Shown here in pieces: positions 51,054 to 60,067 of a stretch of DNA of 64,000 nt. The notes under the pieces were generated by a model. It ran no database searches. It was not told the DNA's origin and saw only the letters and a list, made by a program, of their open reading frames with translations. Location of the stretch: assembly GCA_014860445.1 (NCBI GenBank), contig JACZJT010000042.1, forward strand, positions 45,534-109,533. The letters are read 5' to 3'. This DNA is from Burkholderiales bacterium. Its GTDB lineage: Bacteria; Pseudomonadota; Gammaproteobacteria; Burkholderiales; SG8-39. Made by a program: the position numbers and the translations under genes. How positions within the stretch are numbered: the first letter of the stretch is position 1; each line of letters opens with the position of its first letter.

Positions 51054-53183
51054 TCATGCGGCGAGCTTGGAGATGTCGGCGACCATGTTCATCAAGCCGT
51101 GCAGGTCGCGCAGCAGCGCGATGCGGTTTGCCTGCAGCTTCGGATCTTCCGACATGACCATGACCTCGTCGAAGAAGACATCCACAGCCAGTCTCATCTG
51201 CGACAGCACCTTCAGCGTTCCCGCGTAGTCGCCGGCCGCAAATCGCGCCTGCGCTGCCGGGCGGACAGTGTCCATCGCCGCGGCGAGGGCCTTCTCCGCG
51301 GGCTCGACAAACAGGGACGCATCGGCCGGAGCGGCGCTTGTATCGGCCTTCTTCAGGATATTGCCGATGCGCTTGTTGGCCGCTGCCAGCGCCTCGGCCT
51401 CGGTCAGTGCGCTGAATTCGACCACTGCGCTCACGCGCTGCACCACCTCGTGCAGCGGTGGCTGCAGCGCGATCACGGCGTCGACCGCCTTGCGCTCGAA
51501 AATCGGAATCAACTGGTGGCGGTAGCGCTCGTACGCGAACTCCATGATCTCGGCGGGTGCATGTTTTTCGATGAGGCCCGATTTGAACAATCCGGCCGCC
51601 TGTTGCAGCATATCCTCCAGCCGCAACGTGAGCGTCTGATTCGCCGCGAGGGATTTCGCGCCCAGCAGTTCGAAGGCGTTGATCAGGCCCAACGTGGCGC
51701 GACGCAGGCCGAACGGGTCCTTGTCGCCGCTGGGCTTGAGGCCGATGCCCCATATTCCCACCAGGGTTTCGACGCGGTCCGCAATGAACAAACTCACACT
51801 GACCAGGTTCGCCGGCGACTCCCCGGCGTCGAAGCGGATCCGGTATTGATCGCTTAGCGCTTCCGCCACCTGTGCGTGTTCCCCGTCGGCCTGGGCATAG
51901 TAGCGTCCCATGACGCCCTGCAGCTCCGGGAATTCGCCGACCATGTTGGTGACGAGGTCGGCCTTGGCCAGCCAGGCGGCGCGTTCGGCGAGCGCCGGAT
52001 CGGCGCCGATTTCGCGGGCAATTTTCCCTGCAAGCAACTGCACGCGTTCCACGCGCTCCAGCTGGCTGCCCAGTTTGTTGTGATAGACGACGGCCCCGAG
52101 CTGCGGTACTCGCGCTTCCAGGCGAATCTTCTTGTCGGTTTCGAAAAAGAAACGCGCGTCGGCAAGCCGCGGCCGCACGACGCGATTATTGCCCTCGACG
52201 ATGTTTTTCGGGTCGGCAAGCCGCATATTGCTGACGATGAGAAAGCGGTTGACCAACTTCCCCGCGGCGTCGAACAGCGGAAAATATTTCTGGTTGGTGC
52301 GCATCGTGAGCACCAGGCACTCCTGCGGCACCGCGAGAAACTCGGGCTCGAATTCTCCCGCGTACACGGTCGGATACTCGACCAGCGCGGTGACTTCGTC
52401 GAGCAGCGGCGCGACGTCTTCTTCCGGGCCTAGCGAGGCCTCCAGCGCTTCGGCCTGGGCGCGCAACTGCATCTCGGTTTCATCGCGGCGCGCGTCGAAC
52501 GCCGCAATCACTTTCCCGTGCGCGGCGAGCGCTTCTTCGTAGGCATCCGCGCTTGCAACCGGAATATCCGTTACGCCCTGGAAACGATGGCCGTGCGTGA
52601 CCCGGCCGGCATCGAGGCCGAGGATGGTGACTGGCACGATTTCAGTGCCGTGCAGGGCCAGCAGACCGTGCACCGGTCGCACAAACTGTACGGTCGATAT
52701 GCCGTCCGCAAGTTGGTAGCTCATCATTTTCGGGACGGGAAGACGCGCGACCGCTTCTTCCAAAGCCCCCTGCAAGGCGGAGACCAGGCTCACGCCCTTC
52801 ACGATTTCGTGCAGGAACACGAATTCCGCGCCGCCATCGTTACGACGCTCGATCTTTCCCGTCATATCGGCATGCGCGCCATAGCCTTCTTTTTCCAGTC
52901 GTTTTAGCAGCGCCGGCGCCGGGTTCCCGTCAGGACCGAACGCGACTTTTGCCGGCATCAGTTTCCTGGTCTGCTCTCGGTCTGGCGAATTCGCCAGCAC
53001 CGCCGAGATATGCACGGCCAGTCGCCGGGGCGTTGAAAACGATCTGACCTCATGACCCTGCGCAAGCAGTCCGCGCGCGGCGAGGCCCGACGCGATTCCC
53101 CGCGCAAATGCATCACCCAGCGCTTTCAGTGCCCGGGGCGGCAGTTCCTCGGTGAACAGTTCGACCAGGAGGTTCGCGTTCAT
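51054..53183 (-). CDS. glyS: Glycyl-tRNA synthetase beta subunit
   Basis: This 709-residue subunit of the alpha2beta2 bacterial glycyl-tRNA synthetase binds tRNA. Evidence includes the start [19 protein letters not shown], the middle block [15 protein letters not shown] and [16 protein letters not shown]. The C-terminal anticodon-binding domain ends with [26 protein letters not shown] 53183 overlaps the glyQ stop as ATGA; an upstream in-frame ATG at 53210 would run into glyQ. Confidence 0.97.
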   Translation of the reverse strand: MNANLLVELFTEELPPRALKALGDAFARGIASGLAARGLLAQGHEVRSFSTPRRLAVHISAVLANSPDREQTRKLMPAKVAFGPDGNPAPALLKRLEKEGYGAHADMTGKIERRNDGGAEFVFLHEIVKGVSLVSALQGALEEAVARLPVPKMMSYQLADGISTVQFVRPVHGLLALHGTEIVPVTILGLDAGRVTHGHRFQGVTDIPVASADAYEEALAAHGKVIAAFDARRDETEMQLRAQAEALEASLGPEEDVAPLLDEVTALVEYPTVYAGEFEPEFLAVPQECLVLTMRTNQKYFPLFDAAGKLVNRFLIVSNMRLADPKNIVEGNNRVVRPRLADARFFFETDKKIRLEARVPQLGAVVYHNKLGSQLERVERVQLLAGKIAREIGADPALAERAAWLAKADLVTNMVGEFPELQGVMGRYYAQADGEHAQVAEALSDQYRIRFDAGESPANLVSVSLFIADRVETLVGIWGIGLKPSGDKDPFGLRRATLGLINAFELLGAKSLAANQTLTLRLEDMLQQAAGLFKSGLIEKHAPAEIMEFAYERYRHQLIPIFERKAVDAVIALQPPLHEVVQRVSAVVEFSALTEAEALAAANKRIGNILKKADTSAAPADASLFVEPAEKALAAAMDTVRPAAQARFAAGDYAGTLKVLSQMRLAVDVFFDEVMVMSEDPKLQANRIALLRDLHGLMNMVADISKLAA

Positions 53184-54070
53184 GCCGCTGCGTTTCCTTG
53201 CGGCTTGCACATCGGGAAACCCAGGCGCTCGCGCGATTCGTAATAGGCGAGCGCGACGGCCTTGGCGAGATTGCGGATGCGCCCGATGTAAGCGGCACGC
53301 TCGGTCACCGAAATGGCGCCGCGCGCGTCGAGCAGGTTGAAGGTGTGCGCGGCCTTGAGCACTTTTTCATAGGCCGGAAGCGCGAGCTGCGCCTCGATCA
53401 GCCGCTTGGCGTCCGTCTCATGGTCGCCAAAGTGCCGGAACAGCATGCTCGCGTCGGACTGCTCGAAGTTGTAGGTGGATTGCTCGACCTCGTTCTGGTG
53501 GTAGACGTCGCGGTAGGTCACCCCCGGCGTCCAGGTCAGGTCGAACACATTTTTCACGTCCTGCAGATACATGGCGAGGCGCTCGATGCCATAGGTGATT
53601 TCGCCGGTGATCGGTTTGCAGTTGATCCCGCCGACCTGCTGGAAGTAGGTGAACTGCGTCACTTCCATGCCGTTCAGCCAGACCTCCCAGCCCAGGCCCC
53701 AGGCGCCCAGCGTCGGATTCTCCCAGTCATCCTCGACGAAGCGGATATCGTGCGCTTTGGGGTCGATGCCCAGCGCCTCAAGGGAGCCGATATACAAATC
53801 GATTATGTCGGGTGGCGAGGGTTTGAGCACCACCTGGTACTGGTAATAGTGCTGCAGGCGGTTGGGATTGTCGCCGTAGCGCCCGTCCTTGGGGCGGCGC
53901 GAGGGTTGGACGTAGGCGGCGCGCCAGGGCTCGGGTCCAAGCGCGCGCAGGAACGTTGCCGTGTGCGAGGTGCCGGCGCCGACCTCCATGTCGTAGGGCT
54001 GCAGGAGCGCGCAGCCCTGCCGGTCCCAATAGGACTGCAGTCTGAGGATGAGTTCCTGGAAGGTGGGCAC
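53180..54070 (-). CDS. glyQ: Glycyl-tRNA synthetase alpha subunit
   Basis: This 296-residue catalytic subunit activates glycine. It shows [44 protein letters not shown] and [42 protein letters not shown] is the class II motif. Full length. The glyQ-glyS unit is divergent from the AtaL-like gene, with 121 bases between. Confidence 0.97.
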   Translation of the reverse strand: MPTFQELILRLQSYWDRQGCALLQPYDMEVGAGTSHTATFLRALGPEPWRAAYVQPSRRPKDGRYGDNPNRLQHYYQYQVVLKPSPPDIIDLYIGSLEALGIDPKAHDIRFVEDDWENPTLGAWGLGWEVWLNGMEVTQFTYFQQVGGINCKPITGEITYGIERLAMYLQDVKNVFDLTWTPGVTYRDVYHQNEVEQSTYNFEQSDASMLFRHFGDHETDAKRLIEAQLALPAYEKVLKAAHTFNLLDARGAISVTERAAYIGRIRNLAKAVALAYYESRERLGFPMCKPQGNAAA

Positions 54071-54191
54071 GGCTCACCGATGCTGGGAAAGCCGCAATTT
54101 TACAGGCTTTCCTCATCGCGAGAAACGCAATAGCAGGCGCCGCGGCACAGCGGCCGGTCTTGCTGCCGGCAGAAAATGATATAAGGGACGC

Positions 54192-54665
54192 ATGCGATTC
54201 AGCCACCTGATCCAGATCAACGATCCGTTCAATCCACTGATCGATCCGCTGTCGCGCGAACAGCTGTGGCGCGGATTGGTGCTGCGCGCCGAGAACCCGT
54301 CGCTGTTTGTGCTGGCGCTGGACGGCTATGAAATCCTCGAGCGCGGGCCCGACACGCTCGCGCGCGTGCTGCATTTCGGCAGCCTGAGGCTGCGCGATCG
54401 CGTCAGTTTCGCTCCGATGGATCAGGTGCGCTACGAGATCGAGGCGTCGCAGGACTCGCCCGCCGGCACGCTAGTCATGAGTATCGAGGAGCCCGAACCC
54501 GGTCAGCTGTTCGTCCGTTTTGACTACGAGACCATGCAAGGCGGTGCAACGGCGTCGCCGGACGATCTCTATAGCAGTCTTGCCAAGAAGGCCTATGTGG
54601 AGGCCGACATCGATACGATCAGGACCATACGCCGGCTGGCCGCGGAACCCGACGCGCCGGGTTGA
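54192..54665 (+). CDS. SRPBCC (AtaL-like, DUF1857) family protein
   Basis: This 157-residue protein starts MRFSHLIQINDPFNP and contains LSREQLWRGLVLRAENPSLFV and DALARVLHFG-like segments. ERG, VRYEI and MSIEEPEPGQLFVRFDYE complete a pattern I associate with DUF1857/AtaL-like START-fold proteins. The fold has a hydrophobic pocket; no function is established from sequence. Single gene between the divergent glyQ and the convergent diguanylate cyclase. Confidence 0.7.
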   Translation: MRFSHLIQINDPFNPLIDPLSREQLWRGLVLRAENPSLFVLALDGYEILERGPDTLARVLHFGSLRLRDRVSFAPMDQVRYEIEASQDSPAGTLVMSIEEPEPGQLFVRFDYETMQGGATASPDDLYSSLAKKAYVEADIDTIRTIRRLAAEPDAPG

Positions 54666-54678
54666 AGTCCGGCGCAGC

Positions 54679-55746
54679 TCAGGTTGAAAATCTCACCACC
54701 CGATTGCGGCCCTGTACCTTGGCGGCATACATGGCGCGATCGGCGCGTCCCTGGATCGCGTCGATACTGCGGCCATCATCGGGGTAGCTGGCGAGACCAA
54801 TGCTCACGCTGGTGTCGATCCGCTTGCCTTCGAATTCCAGCGGTGTCGTGGCGACGGCCGTCAGTATGCGCTGTGCCACTTCCAATGCCCTGCTGGCCGG
54901 CGCTTCCGGAAGCAGCACCACGAATTCATCGCCGCCATAGCGCGCCAGCACGTCGGTATGGCGCAATTCCGTTTCAATACAGGTCGCCACCAGGCGCAGC
55001 AACCGGTTCCCGGCCTCGTGGCCGTGGCTATCGTTGACCGCTTTGAGATTGTCCGAATCGATCATCATCAGGCTGACGGGGCGGTTGTAGCGCGCCGCCT
55101 GATCGAACAGCCGGCCGACGACGATGCTGAAGCCGCGCATATTGTAGAGGCCGGTAAGATCGTCGGTTTCCGACAGCAGGCGCGCCCGGTTCAGTCCGAA
55201 GCGAATATCGGCGGAAAACATGGTGGTGATATAGGCCACCAGGAGCATCGGCGCCAGCTGCGCCACCAGGCCGCCGATATAGGAGAGCGACAACAGTCCT
55301 CCCTTGGGGGAGTTCTCGCCGAGCAGAACGAAGCAAGCTGCGATCATCGTCATCTCCAGCATGGTCGTGAGCTTGCCCAGCGTCAGCGCGCTGGTGATGA
55401 TGACCAGCAGGTAGGCGTTGACCAGGGGACTTTCAAGCTTCCCCGTAAACCACAGCACCCAGGTGATGAACAACACCATCGCAAAGCTTTCGATGGCGAT
55501 CTTCCAGCGCGATTCGGATTTGTAGAAATTGGTATAGCGAAAAGTCAGGACGAAGGCGGTGTAGAAGAACAGTCCGGCGGAGATGGCCGCCTGGTCGTCG
55601 ACAGGCGGACCTTCGAACACCTGGTAGAGCAGCACCAGGATCAGCAGCAGCCACTCGATTTCGGCGACGGTGCGCGAAATTCCGCGCAGTTCTTCCTGTT
55701 CGATCGTCAGCTGTTCTGCGGGTTTTGAGTCCACGAACCTTCCCAT
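54679..55746 (-). CDS. Membrane-bound diguanylate cyclase (GGDEF)
   Basis: This 355-residue protein has about six transmembrane helices (residues 35-180) followed by a GGDEF domain that makes cyclic di-GMP. The active-site motif RYGGDEF is at 271-275, and the inhibitory site RHTD stands exactly five residues before it, so product feedback is expected. DDLTGLYNMRGF opens the domain. ATG 55746 is chosen because sequence upstream is not protein-like and a TATAAT lies 46 bases ahead. No EAL domain. Confidence 0.92.
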   Translation of the reverse strand: MGRFVDSKPAEQLTIEQEELRGISRTVAEIEWLLLILVLLYQVFEGPPVDDQAAISAGLFFYTAFVLTFRYTNFYKSESRWKIAIESFAMVLFITWVLWFTGKLESPLVNAYLLVIITSALTLGKLTTMLEMTMIAACFVLLGENSPKGGLLSLSYIGGLVAQLAPMLLVAYITTMFSADIRFGLNRARLLSETDDLTGLYNMRGFSIVVGRLFDQAARYNRPVSLMMIDSDNLKAVNDSHGHEAGNRLLRLVATCIETELRHTDVLARYGGDEFVVLLPEAPASRALEVAQRILTAVATTPLEFEGKRIDTSVSIGLASYPDDGRSIDAIQGRADRAMYAAKVQGRNRVVRFST

Positions 55747-55791
55747 TTTCGTGAGAAAACTTGATTTCGTTCCGGCCGTTGCGGCGTGGCG

Positions 55792-55797
55792 ATTATA
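55792..55797 (-). promoter_or_regulatory. Candidate -10 element for the diguanylate cyclase
   Basis: A perfect TATAAT on the minus strand lies 46 bases before ATG 55746. No good -35 hexamer was found at the usual distance, so it may need an activator or may be chance. Confidence 0.35.
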
Positions 55798-55834
55798 GCT
55801 CAGCGAGCCGCGGCGACCCGGTCTTGCATGCGGA

Positions 55835-56935
55835 TCAAGCGTCAATCGACTTGTCCTCTCTCCAGAAATCGAGCTTCTCCTGCACTACCCGGTCCGAGTA
55901 GATGAAGAGCACTGCATCGCTGGAGGCCGTGTGTTGGTGTGCGACCCAGCTCGGCACGACAAAAATGTCGTGCGGCCCCCAGTCGAAGGTTTCCACGCCG
56001 ATTTTACTCGAACCCCTGCCTTCGACAACGGTGTACACAGCGCTGTCGGTGGAGCGGTAGCGCGCGCTCGTGTATCCGGCGGGGATGAGCTGCATCCAGG
56101 TGGACATGGTCGGCATCGCCCAGCCGCCGTTGACCGGATTGATGTATTTCATTTTGTAGGCGTGCCAGGGATCGGCTGCGCGAAAACGCGCAAGCTGGTC
56201 CAGCGCCTCGCGTGTGCGGCGATAGGGGTAGTTGAATATCGGCGAGGTCTGGCTGGGGTATGTCTGATCGACCGGCAGCAGATTGTGGCCGGCTTCGGCG
56301 GCCGCCGCGCCTTGCGGCCGGTCCAGCGGGTGGGCCTTGCCCGGGTAGCCCTCGCGAAAGCTCGCACCCATCAGGTTGACAATGTGCATGTCCAGACCGT
56401 CGAGCCAGATCATGGGCGCGTCGCCCTCGTTGCCATGGTCGTGCCAGGTCATGGACGGGGTGATGACGAAATCGCCGGGCTCCATCATGGTGCGCTCGCC
56501 CGCGACCGCGGTGTAGGCTTTCTGCCCTTCGATGATGAAGCGCAGCGCCGAAGCCGTGTGCTTGTGGGCGGGGGCGATCTCCCCCGGCAAAATGATCTGC
56601 AATCCCGCGAACAGGCTTTGCGTGACGCGTGATTCGCCCGGCAGCCCCGGGTTTTCCAGCACCATGACGCGGCGCTCGGCCTCATCTGCGCTGATCAGCT
56701 TGCACGCTTCCATCAAGAACGGTCGGATCTCCTCATAGCGCCACATCGCCGGGACACAGCGCGGCACGGGCTGTTCCGTGACCAGTCCGTGCAATACGCG
56801 CCACAAGGGCGCGAGCTTGCGGGCGCGCGCGCGCTCGTAGAAATCCATGCGGCCGGGCTCGGCCGCGAGGTTGACGCTGGGTACGATGCCTGCGAGCTCG
56901 GCAGCCTGATCGTGTACGTTGCTGTCGGGTTTCAT
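55835..56935 (-). CDS. Gentisate 1,2-dioxygenase
   Basis: This 366-residue bicupin iron enzyme opens the ring of gentisate to maleylpyruvate. The first cupin has the histidines of PAHKHTASALRFIIEG and the closing DFVITPSMTWHDHGNEG. The second cupin includes VVEGRGSSKIG and VVPSWVAHQH. GGAGG about nine bases ahead of ATG 56935 sets the start. No maleylpyruvate isomerase or fumarylpyruvate hydrolase is next to it. A related salicylate or 1-hydroxy-2-naphthoate dioxygenase cannot be excluded. Confidence 0.87.
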   Translation of the reverse strand: MKPDSNVHDQAAELAGIVPSVNLAAEPGRMDFYERARARKLAPLWRVLHGLVTEQPVPRCVPAMWRYEEIRPFLMEACKLISADEAERRVMVLENPGLPGESRVTQSLFAGLQIILPGEIAPAHKHTASALRFIIEGQKAYTAVAGERTMMEPGDFVITPSMTWHDHGNEGDAPMIWLDGLDMHIVNLMGASFREGYPGKAHPLDRPQGAAAAEAGHNLLPVDQTYPSQTSPIFNYPYRRTREALDQLARFRAADPWHAYKMKYINPVNGGWAMPTMSTWMQLIPAGYTSARYRSTDSAVYTVVEGRGSSKIGVETFDWGPHDIFVVPSWVAHQHTASSDAVLFIYSDRVVQEKLDFWREDKSIDA

Positions 56936-57077
56936 CCCTGCCTCCGATGCCTGGGCGGCATTTTTCCAGATGCTTTTGCAAATAGATGATAGCGCAGCTA
57001 TGCGCCCAAGGCGACACGACGCCAGAGGGTGCCATATTGGGCTATGATGAATCCCACTGGATATACCCGGGAAAAAC

Positions 57078-57503
57078 ATGGAAACCTATCTGATCTGGCT
57101 CGTCGCCGGATTCGTGTTGGTCATCGCGGAACTTGTCACTGGTACGTTTTTTCTGCTCGTTCTGGGCATCGCGGCGTTCGCCGGTTCGGCGACCGCATGG
57201 TTCGGTCTGGGGTTTTGGGCCGAGGCTTTGTGCGCCGCGGCGGTGGCGGTGGCCGGCGTGTTCTGGGTGAGGCAAAACCGCAAGAAAATGCAGCGGCCGG
57301 ACATGGCCTCCCTGGACGTGGGTCAGGCCGTCGTGTTCGATACCTGGGTCAGCCGCGAGCAGGGCGCGGCCCGGGTGACCTATCGCAACACGCAGTGGGA
57401 CGCAGAGGTCAGCGGTGAGCGCGAACTCGATCCCGGGCAGGCGCTGTTCATCCACGCGGTGGAGGGCAGTACGCTCAAGGTGGCAAAGACAAAACCAGCA
57501 TAA
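57078..57503 (+). CDS. NfeD-family membrane protein (short form)
   Basis: This 141-residue protein has two to three N-terminal helices (IWLVAGFVLVIAELVTGTFFLLVLG) and a C-terminal OB-fold domain. The latter includes VGQAVVFDTWVS and ARVTYRNTQWDAEVS. This is the short NfeD type that partners stomatin-like proteins. It lies 60 bases upstream of such a gene, the usual pairing, and probably acts in membrane quality control. Confidence 0.9.
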   Translation: METYLIWLVAGFVLVIAELVTGTFFLLVLGIAAFAGSATAWFGLGFWAEALCAAAVAVAGVFWVRQNRKKMQRPDMASLDVGQAVVFDTWVSREQGAARVTYRNTQWDAEVSGERELDPGQALFIHAVEGSTLKVAKTKPA

Positions 57504-57563
57504 AACCGACCGCGTCGTGTTGCGCGGCTTCCGATTTCAGACCCTTACGCAGGGAGAATAGCC

Positions 57564-58559
57564 ATGTTCCCGAAATTCATCGCCATCCTGATCGCCACCA
57601 TCGCCGTCTCGCAGTTCGAGCAGACGCGCGGTTTTACCATTCCGTTTTTCATACTCGCCCTGGCGGTCGTTTTCGTCATCGAAGGCGTGCGCGTCGTGCC
57701 GCAGCAGAGCGCCTGGGTGGTGGAGCGCCTGGGCAAATTCCACGCCGTGCTGCAGCCCGGTCTCAACATCATTGTTCCCTTTGTCGATCGCGTCGCCTAT
57801 ACGCACTCGCTGAAGGAGGTGCCGCTGGATGTGCCCGAGCAGGTTTGCATCAGCCGCGACAACACGCAACTTTCGGTCGATGGCGTGATCTATTTTCAGG
57901 TCACCGACCCGCGCCTGGCATCCTACGGCTCGTCCAATTACGTCGCCGCCATCACCCAGCTCGCGCAGACCGCGCTGCGGAGCGAGATCGGGAAAATGGA
58001 GCTGGACAAGACCTTCGAGAGTCGCGACGAGATGAACCGCCAGGTCGTGTCGGTGCTGGACGAGGCGGGTCGTTCCTGGGGTGTGAAAGTGCTGCGCTAC
58101 GAGATCAAGAACATCACCCCGCCGGAAACCATCCTGCGTGCAATGCAGGCGCAGATCACCGCGGAGCGCGAGAAGCGCGCGCTGATCGCCAAGTCCGAGG
58201 GCCAAAAGCAGCAGGAGATCAACATCGCCGAGGGCGAAAAGCAGGCGGCGATCCTGACCTCCGAAGGCGCCAAGGCTGCGGTAATCAACAAGGCGCAGGG
58301 CGACGCGACCTCTATCCGGCTGATCGCCGAGGCGACGGCTGCTGCAGTGACTGCGGTGGCGGAGTCGCTCGCGAAAGAGGGCGGGCAGCAGGCGGCCAAT
58401 CTGAAAGTGGCCGAGCAGTACGTCAGCGCCTTTTCATCCCTGGCAAAGACAAACAACACGCTCATCGTTCCGGGCAACATGGGTGATCTGGCCACGATGA
58501 TCACCTCGGCGATGACCATGCTCGACCGGACCAAAGCAGCGCAGGCCAAGCCGGCCTGA
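57564..58559 (+). CDS. Stomatin/prohibitin-like SPFH protein (QmcA type)
   Basis: This 331-residue protein has an N-terminal membrane anchor (IPFFILALAVVFVI) and an SPFH domain. The SPFH domain includes GVRVVPQQSAWVVERLGKFHAVLQPGLN and VDGVIYFQVTDPRLA. A long Ala/Glu/Lys coiled coil follows (QAQITAEREKRALIAKSEGQ onward). Such proteins form large membrane rings with NfeD partners and affect FtsH-type proteolysis. A GGGAG precedes ATG 57564. It converges with the MFS gene. Confidence 0.92.
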   Translation: MFPKFIAILIATIAVSQFEQTRGFTIPFFILALAVVFVIEGVRVVPQQSAWVVERLGKFHAVLQPGLNIIVPFVDRVAYTHSLKEVPLDVPEQVCISRDNTQLSVDGVIYFQVTDPRLASYGSSNYVAAITQLAQTALRSEIGKMELDKTFESRDEMNRQVVSVLDEAGRSWGVKVLRYEIKNITPPETILRAMQAQITAEREKRALIAKSEGQKQQEINIAEGEKQAAILTSEGAKAAVINKAQGDATSIRLIAEATAAAVTAVAESLAKEGGQQAANLKVAEQYVSAFSSLAKTNNTLIVPGNMGDLATMITSAMTMLDRTKAAQAKPA

Positions 58560-58566
58560 TGCCGGA

Positions 58567-58594
58567 CCGCGGGCGGTTTTTCAGGCGCCCGCGG
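58567..58594. terminator. Hairpin at the convergent end of the SPFH and MFS genes
   Basis: CCGCGGGCG (58567-58575) and CGCCCGCGG (58586-58594) form a perfect 9-base stem around a 10-base loop containing TTTTT. It overlaps the last codons of the MFS gene. A terminator role in one or both directions is likely but not certain. Confidence 0.4.
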
Positions 58595-59792
58595 CGCGCG
58601 TGAGCGCGCGCTCGGTTCGAAGCGCGAGCTGACCGAACAGCATGCCCAGCGTGGCTGCGGCGAGCAGCACCCAGCGCGCCGCTTCCCAGCTGCCCGTGCC
58701 TGCGACCACCGCCGCGATCAGCGGCGGGCCGAAGAAGGGCCCGAGTTGCGCAACCTGCACGATCAGACCCTGGATGCTGCTGATTTCGCTCGCGTCGCGC
58801 GCATAGATTTGCGATCCCGAGAGCACCGCGGCGGGGATGGTCCCGCCGGCGAACATCAGCAGCATGCACAGGGCCGCGCGCAGCGTATCGGGCAGGGCAG
58901 GGGAGAAAATGCCGTACGAACACACCGCGCCGATCAGAAACGCGCCGCTGATCACGTGACCGCGCGGCGCGGCGCGATAGACCAACAAGGTGCCGAGCAG
59001 GTTGCCGCATACATTGACCCCGACCACCGACGCTGTCAGTAGCGCCGCGGCGGTGACGGAAGCGCCGCGCTCCTGCACCAGGAACGTGGGGAGCCAGACC
59101 ATGATGGCGTAAAACATCAGCGTGTAGCAGCCAAACCCGAGTGACAACCACCAGGGCCCGGGCTGACGCAAGGCGCGGATCATGCCGGGGAGAGTGATCG
59201 CCACAGCGCCGCTGCGCGCCGCGTCATATGCATTCCGTGATCGCCACAGCGCCGCTGCGCAGGCCAGGGTCGTCACCACGATGACCAGCCAGAAGCCCCG
59301 CCAGCCGATTATGCCCAGCAGGCTTGGACTTGCCAGCATGGTCAGACTGGCGCCGAAGGGCAGGTAGGTACTCCACAACCCCAGGGTCAGGCTGAGTTGT
59401 CGCGGCGCGGTGGCCGCGACGACCAGCGCGGGCGCCGACACCGCGATGGCGATGAATCCGGCGCCTTCCACGATGCGGGAAACGAGCAGCATGATTTCGC
59501 CGCTTGCAACCGCACCTAGCAGTCCGCCCAGGATCAATGCGAGCAGTCCCCATCCGCAGCAGCGCAGCGCGCCGTAACGGCCGGCGAGCGCGCCGAAGAA
59601 GACCGCGGTGGTGACAGCCAGCGTGTTGAAGGTCGAGTTGACCCATCCGGCCGCAAGCAGCGAAAGATGGAACTCTTCGCGCAGCAATGGAATCGCCGGA
59701 GGTAGCTTGCCGACATATGCCGCAGCGATCATTCCGGCGCCGATAACGGCTGCCACTGCGGGCCAATCGGTCCGGGAAATTCTAGTCAGCAC
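58581..59792 (-). CDS. MFS transporter (CynX/NimT-like)
   Basis: This 403-residue carrier has 12 predicted helices in two halves. Family-type segments include AGWVNSTFNTLAVTTAVFFGALAGRYGALRCCG (loop 2-3) and SRIVEGAGFIAIAVSAPALV. The central cytoplasmic loop (about residues 175-205) contains an exact 24-base direct repeat read in two frames. Substrate is not readable from sequence. It lies divergent from the 4-hydroxybutyryl-CoA dehydratase family gene, 275 bases away, so it may import a related acid. Confidence 0.85.
   Translation of the reverse strand: MLTRISRTDWPAVAAVIGAGMIAAAYVGKLPPAIPLLREEFHLSLLAAGWVNSTFNTLAVTTAVFFGALAGRYGALRCCGWGLLALILGGLLGAVASGEIMLLVSRIVEGAGFIAIAVSAPALVVAATAPRQLSLTLGLWSTYLPFGASLTMLASPSLLGIIGWRGFWLVIVVTTLACAAALWRSRNAYDAARSGAVAITLPGMIRALRQPGPWWLSLGFGCYTLMFYAIMVWLPTFLVQERGASVTAAALLTASVVGVNVCGNLLGTLLVYRAAPRGHVISGAFLIGAVCSYGIFSPALPDTLRAALCMLLMFAGGTIPAAVLSGSQIYARDASEISSIQGLIVQVAQLGPFFGPPLIAAVVAGTGSWEAARWVLLAAATLGMLFGQLALRTERALTRAAGA
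59194..59260. repeat. Exact 24-base direct repeat within the MFS gene
   Basis: The 24 bases at 59194-59217 recur without mismatch at 59237-59260, a shift of 43 bases. Because 43 is not a multiple of three, the two copies are read in different frames of the same protein (GAVAIT and AALWRSR). Confidence 0.85.
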
Positions 59793-59971
59793 GAGCCTGC
59801 AATCCGAACATCGCGCAAGCGGAAACCGGGCCGGAGGAATTGCAGTGTCATGCGCTATTCCATTGAATTGTCTGAATATCCCAATAAGTGGTTACGCAAC
59901 GATTCACGCGAGTGCGTTTCCTTTCTGTCGCGCAGAGCGCAAGCCCTGCATATTGTCGCAGGTCAAATCGG

Positions 59972-59995
59972 CAGTTTACGGCCAGGCGTAAACTG
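59972..59995. promoter_or_regulatory. Palindromic operator candidate upstream of the 4-hydroxybutyryl-CoA dehydratase gene
   Basis: CAGTTTACG (59972-59980) and CGTAAACTG (59987-59995) form a perfect 9-base inverted repeat with a 6-base spacer. It lies 73 bases upstream of the gene starting at 60068. There is no T-run after it and no gene before it on that strand. The size and symmetry suit a dimeric regulator. Confidence 0.55.
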
Positions 59996-60067
59996 GGGCG
60001 CAAGACCTGCTTCGGGCGCGGGTGCCGCGTCCAATCATATCAATAGATTTTCCCTGGAGAGAGTGCC

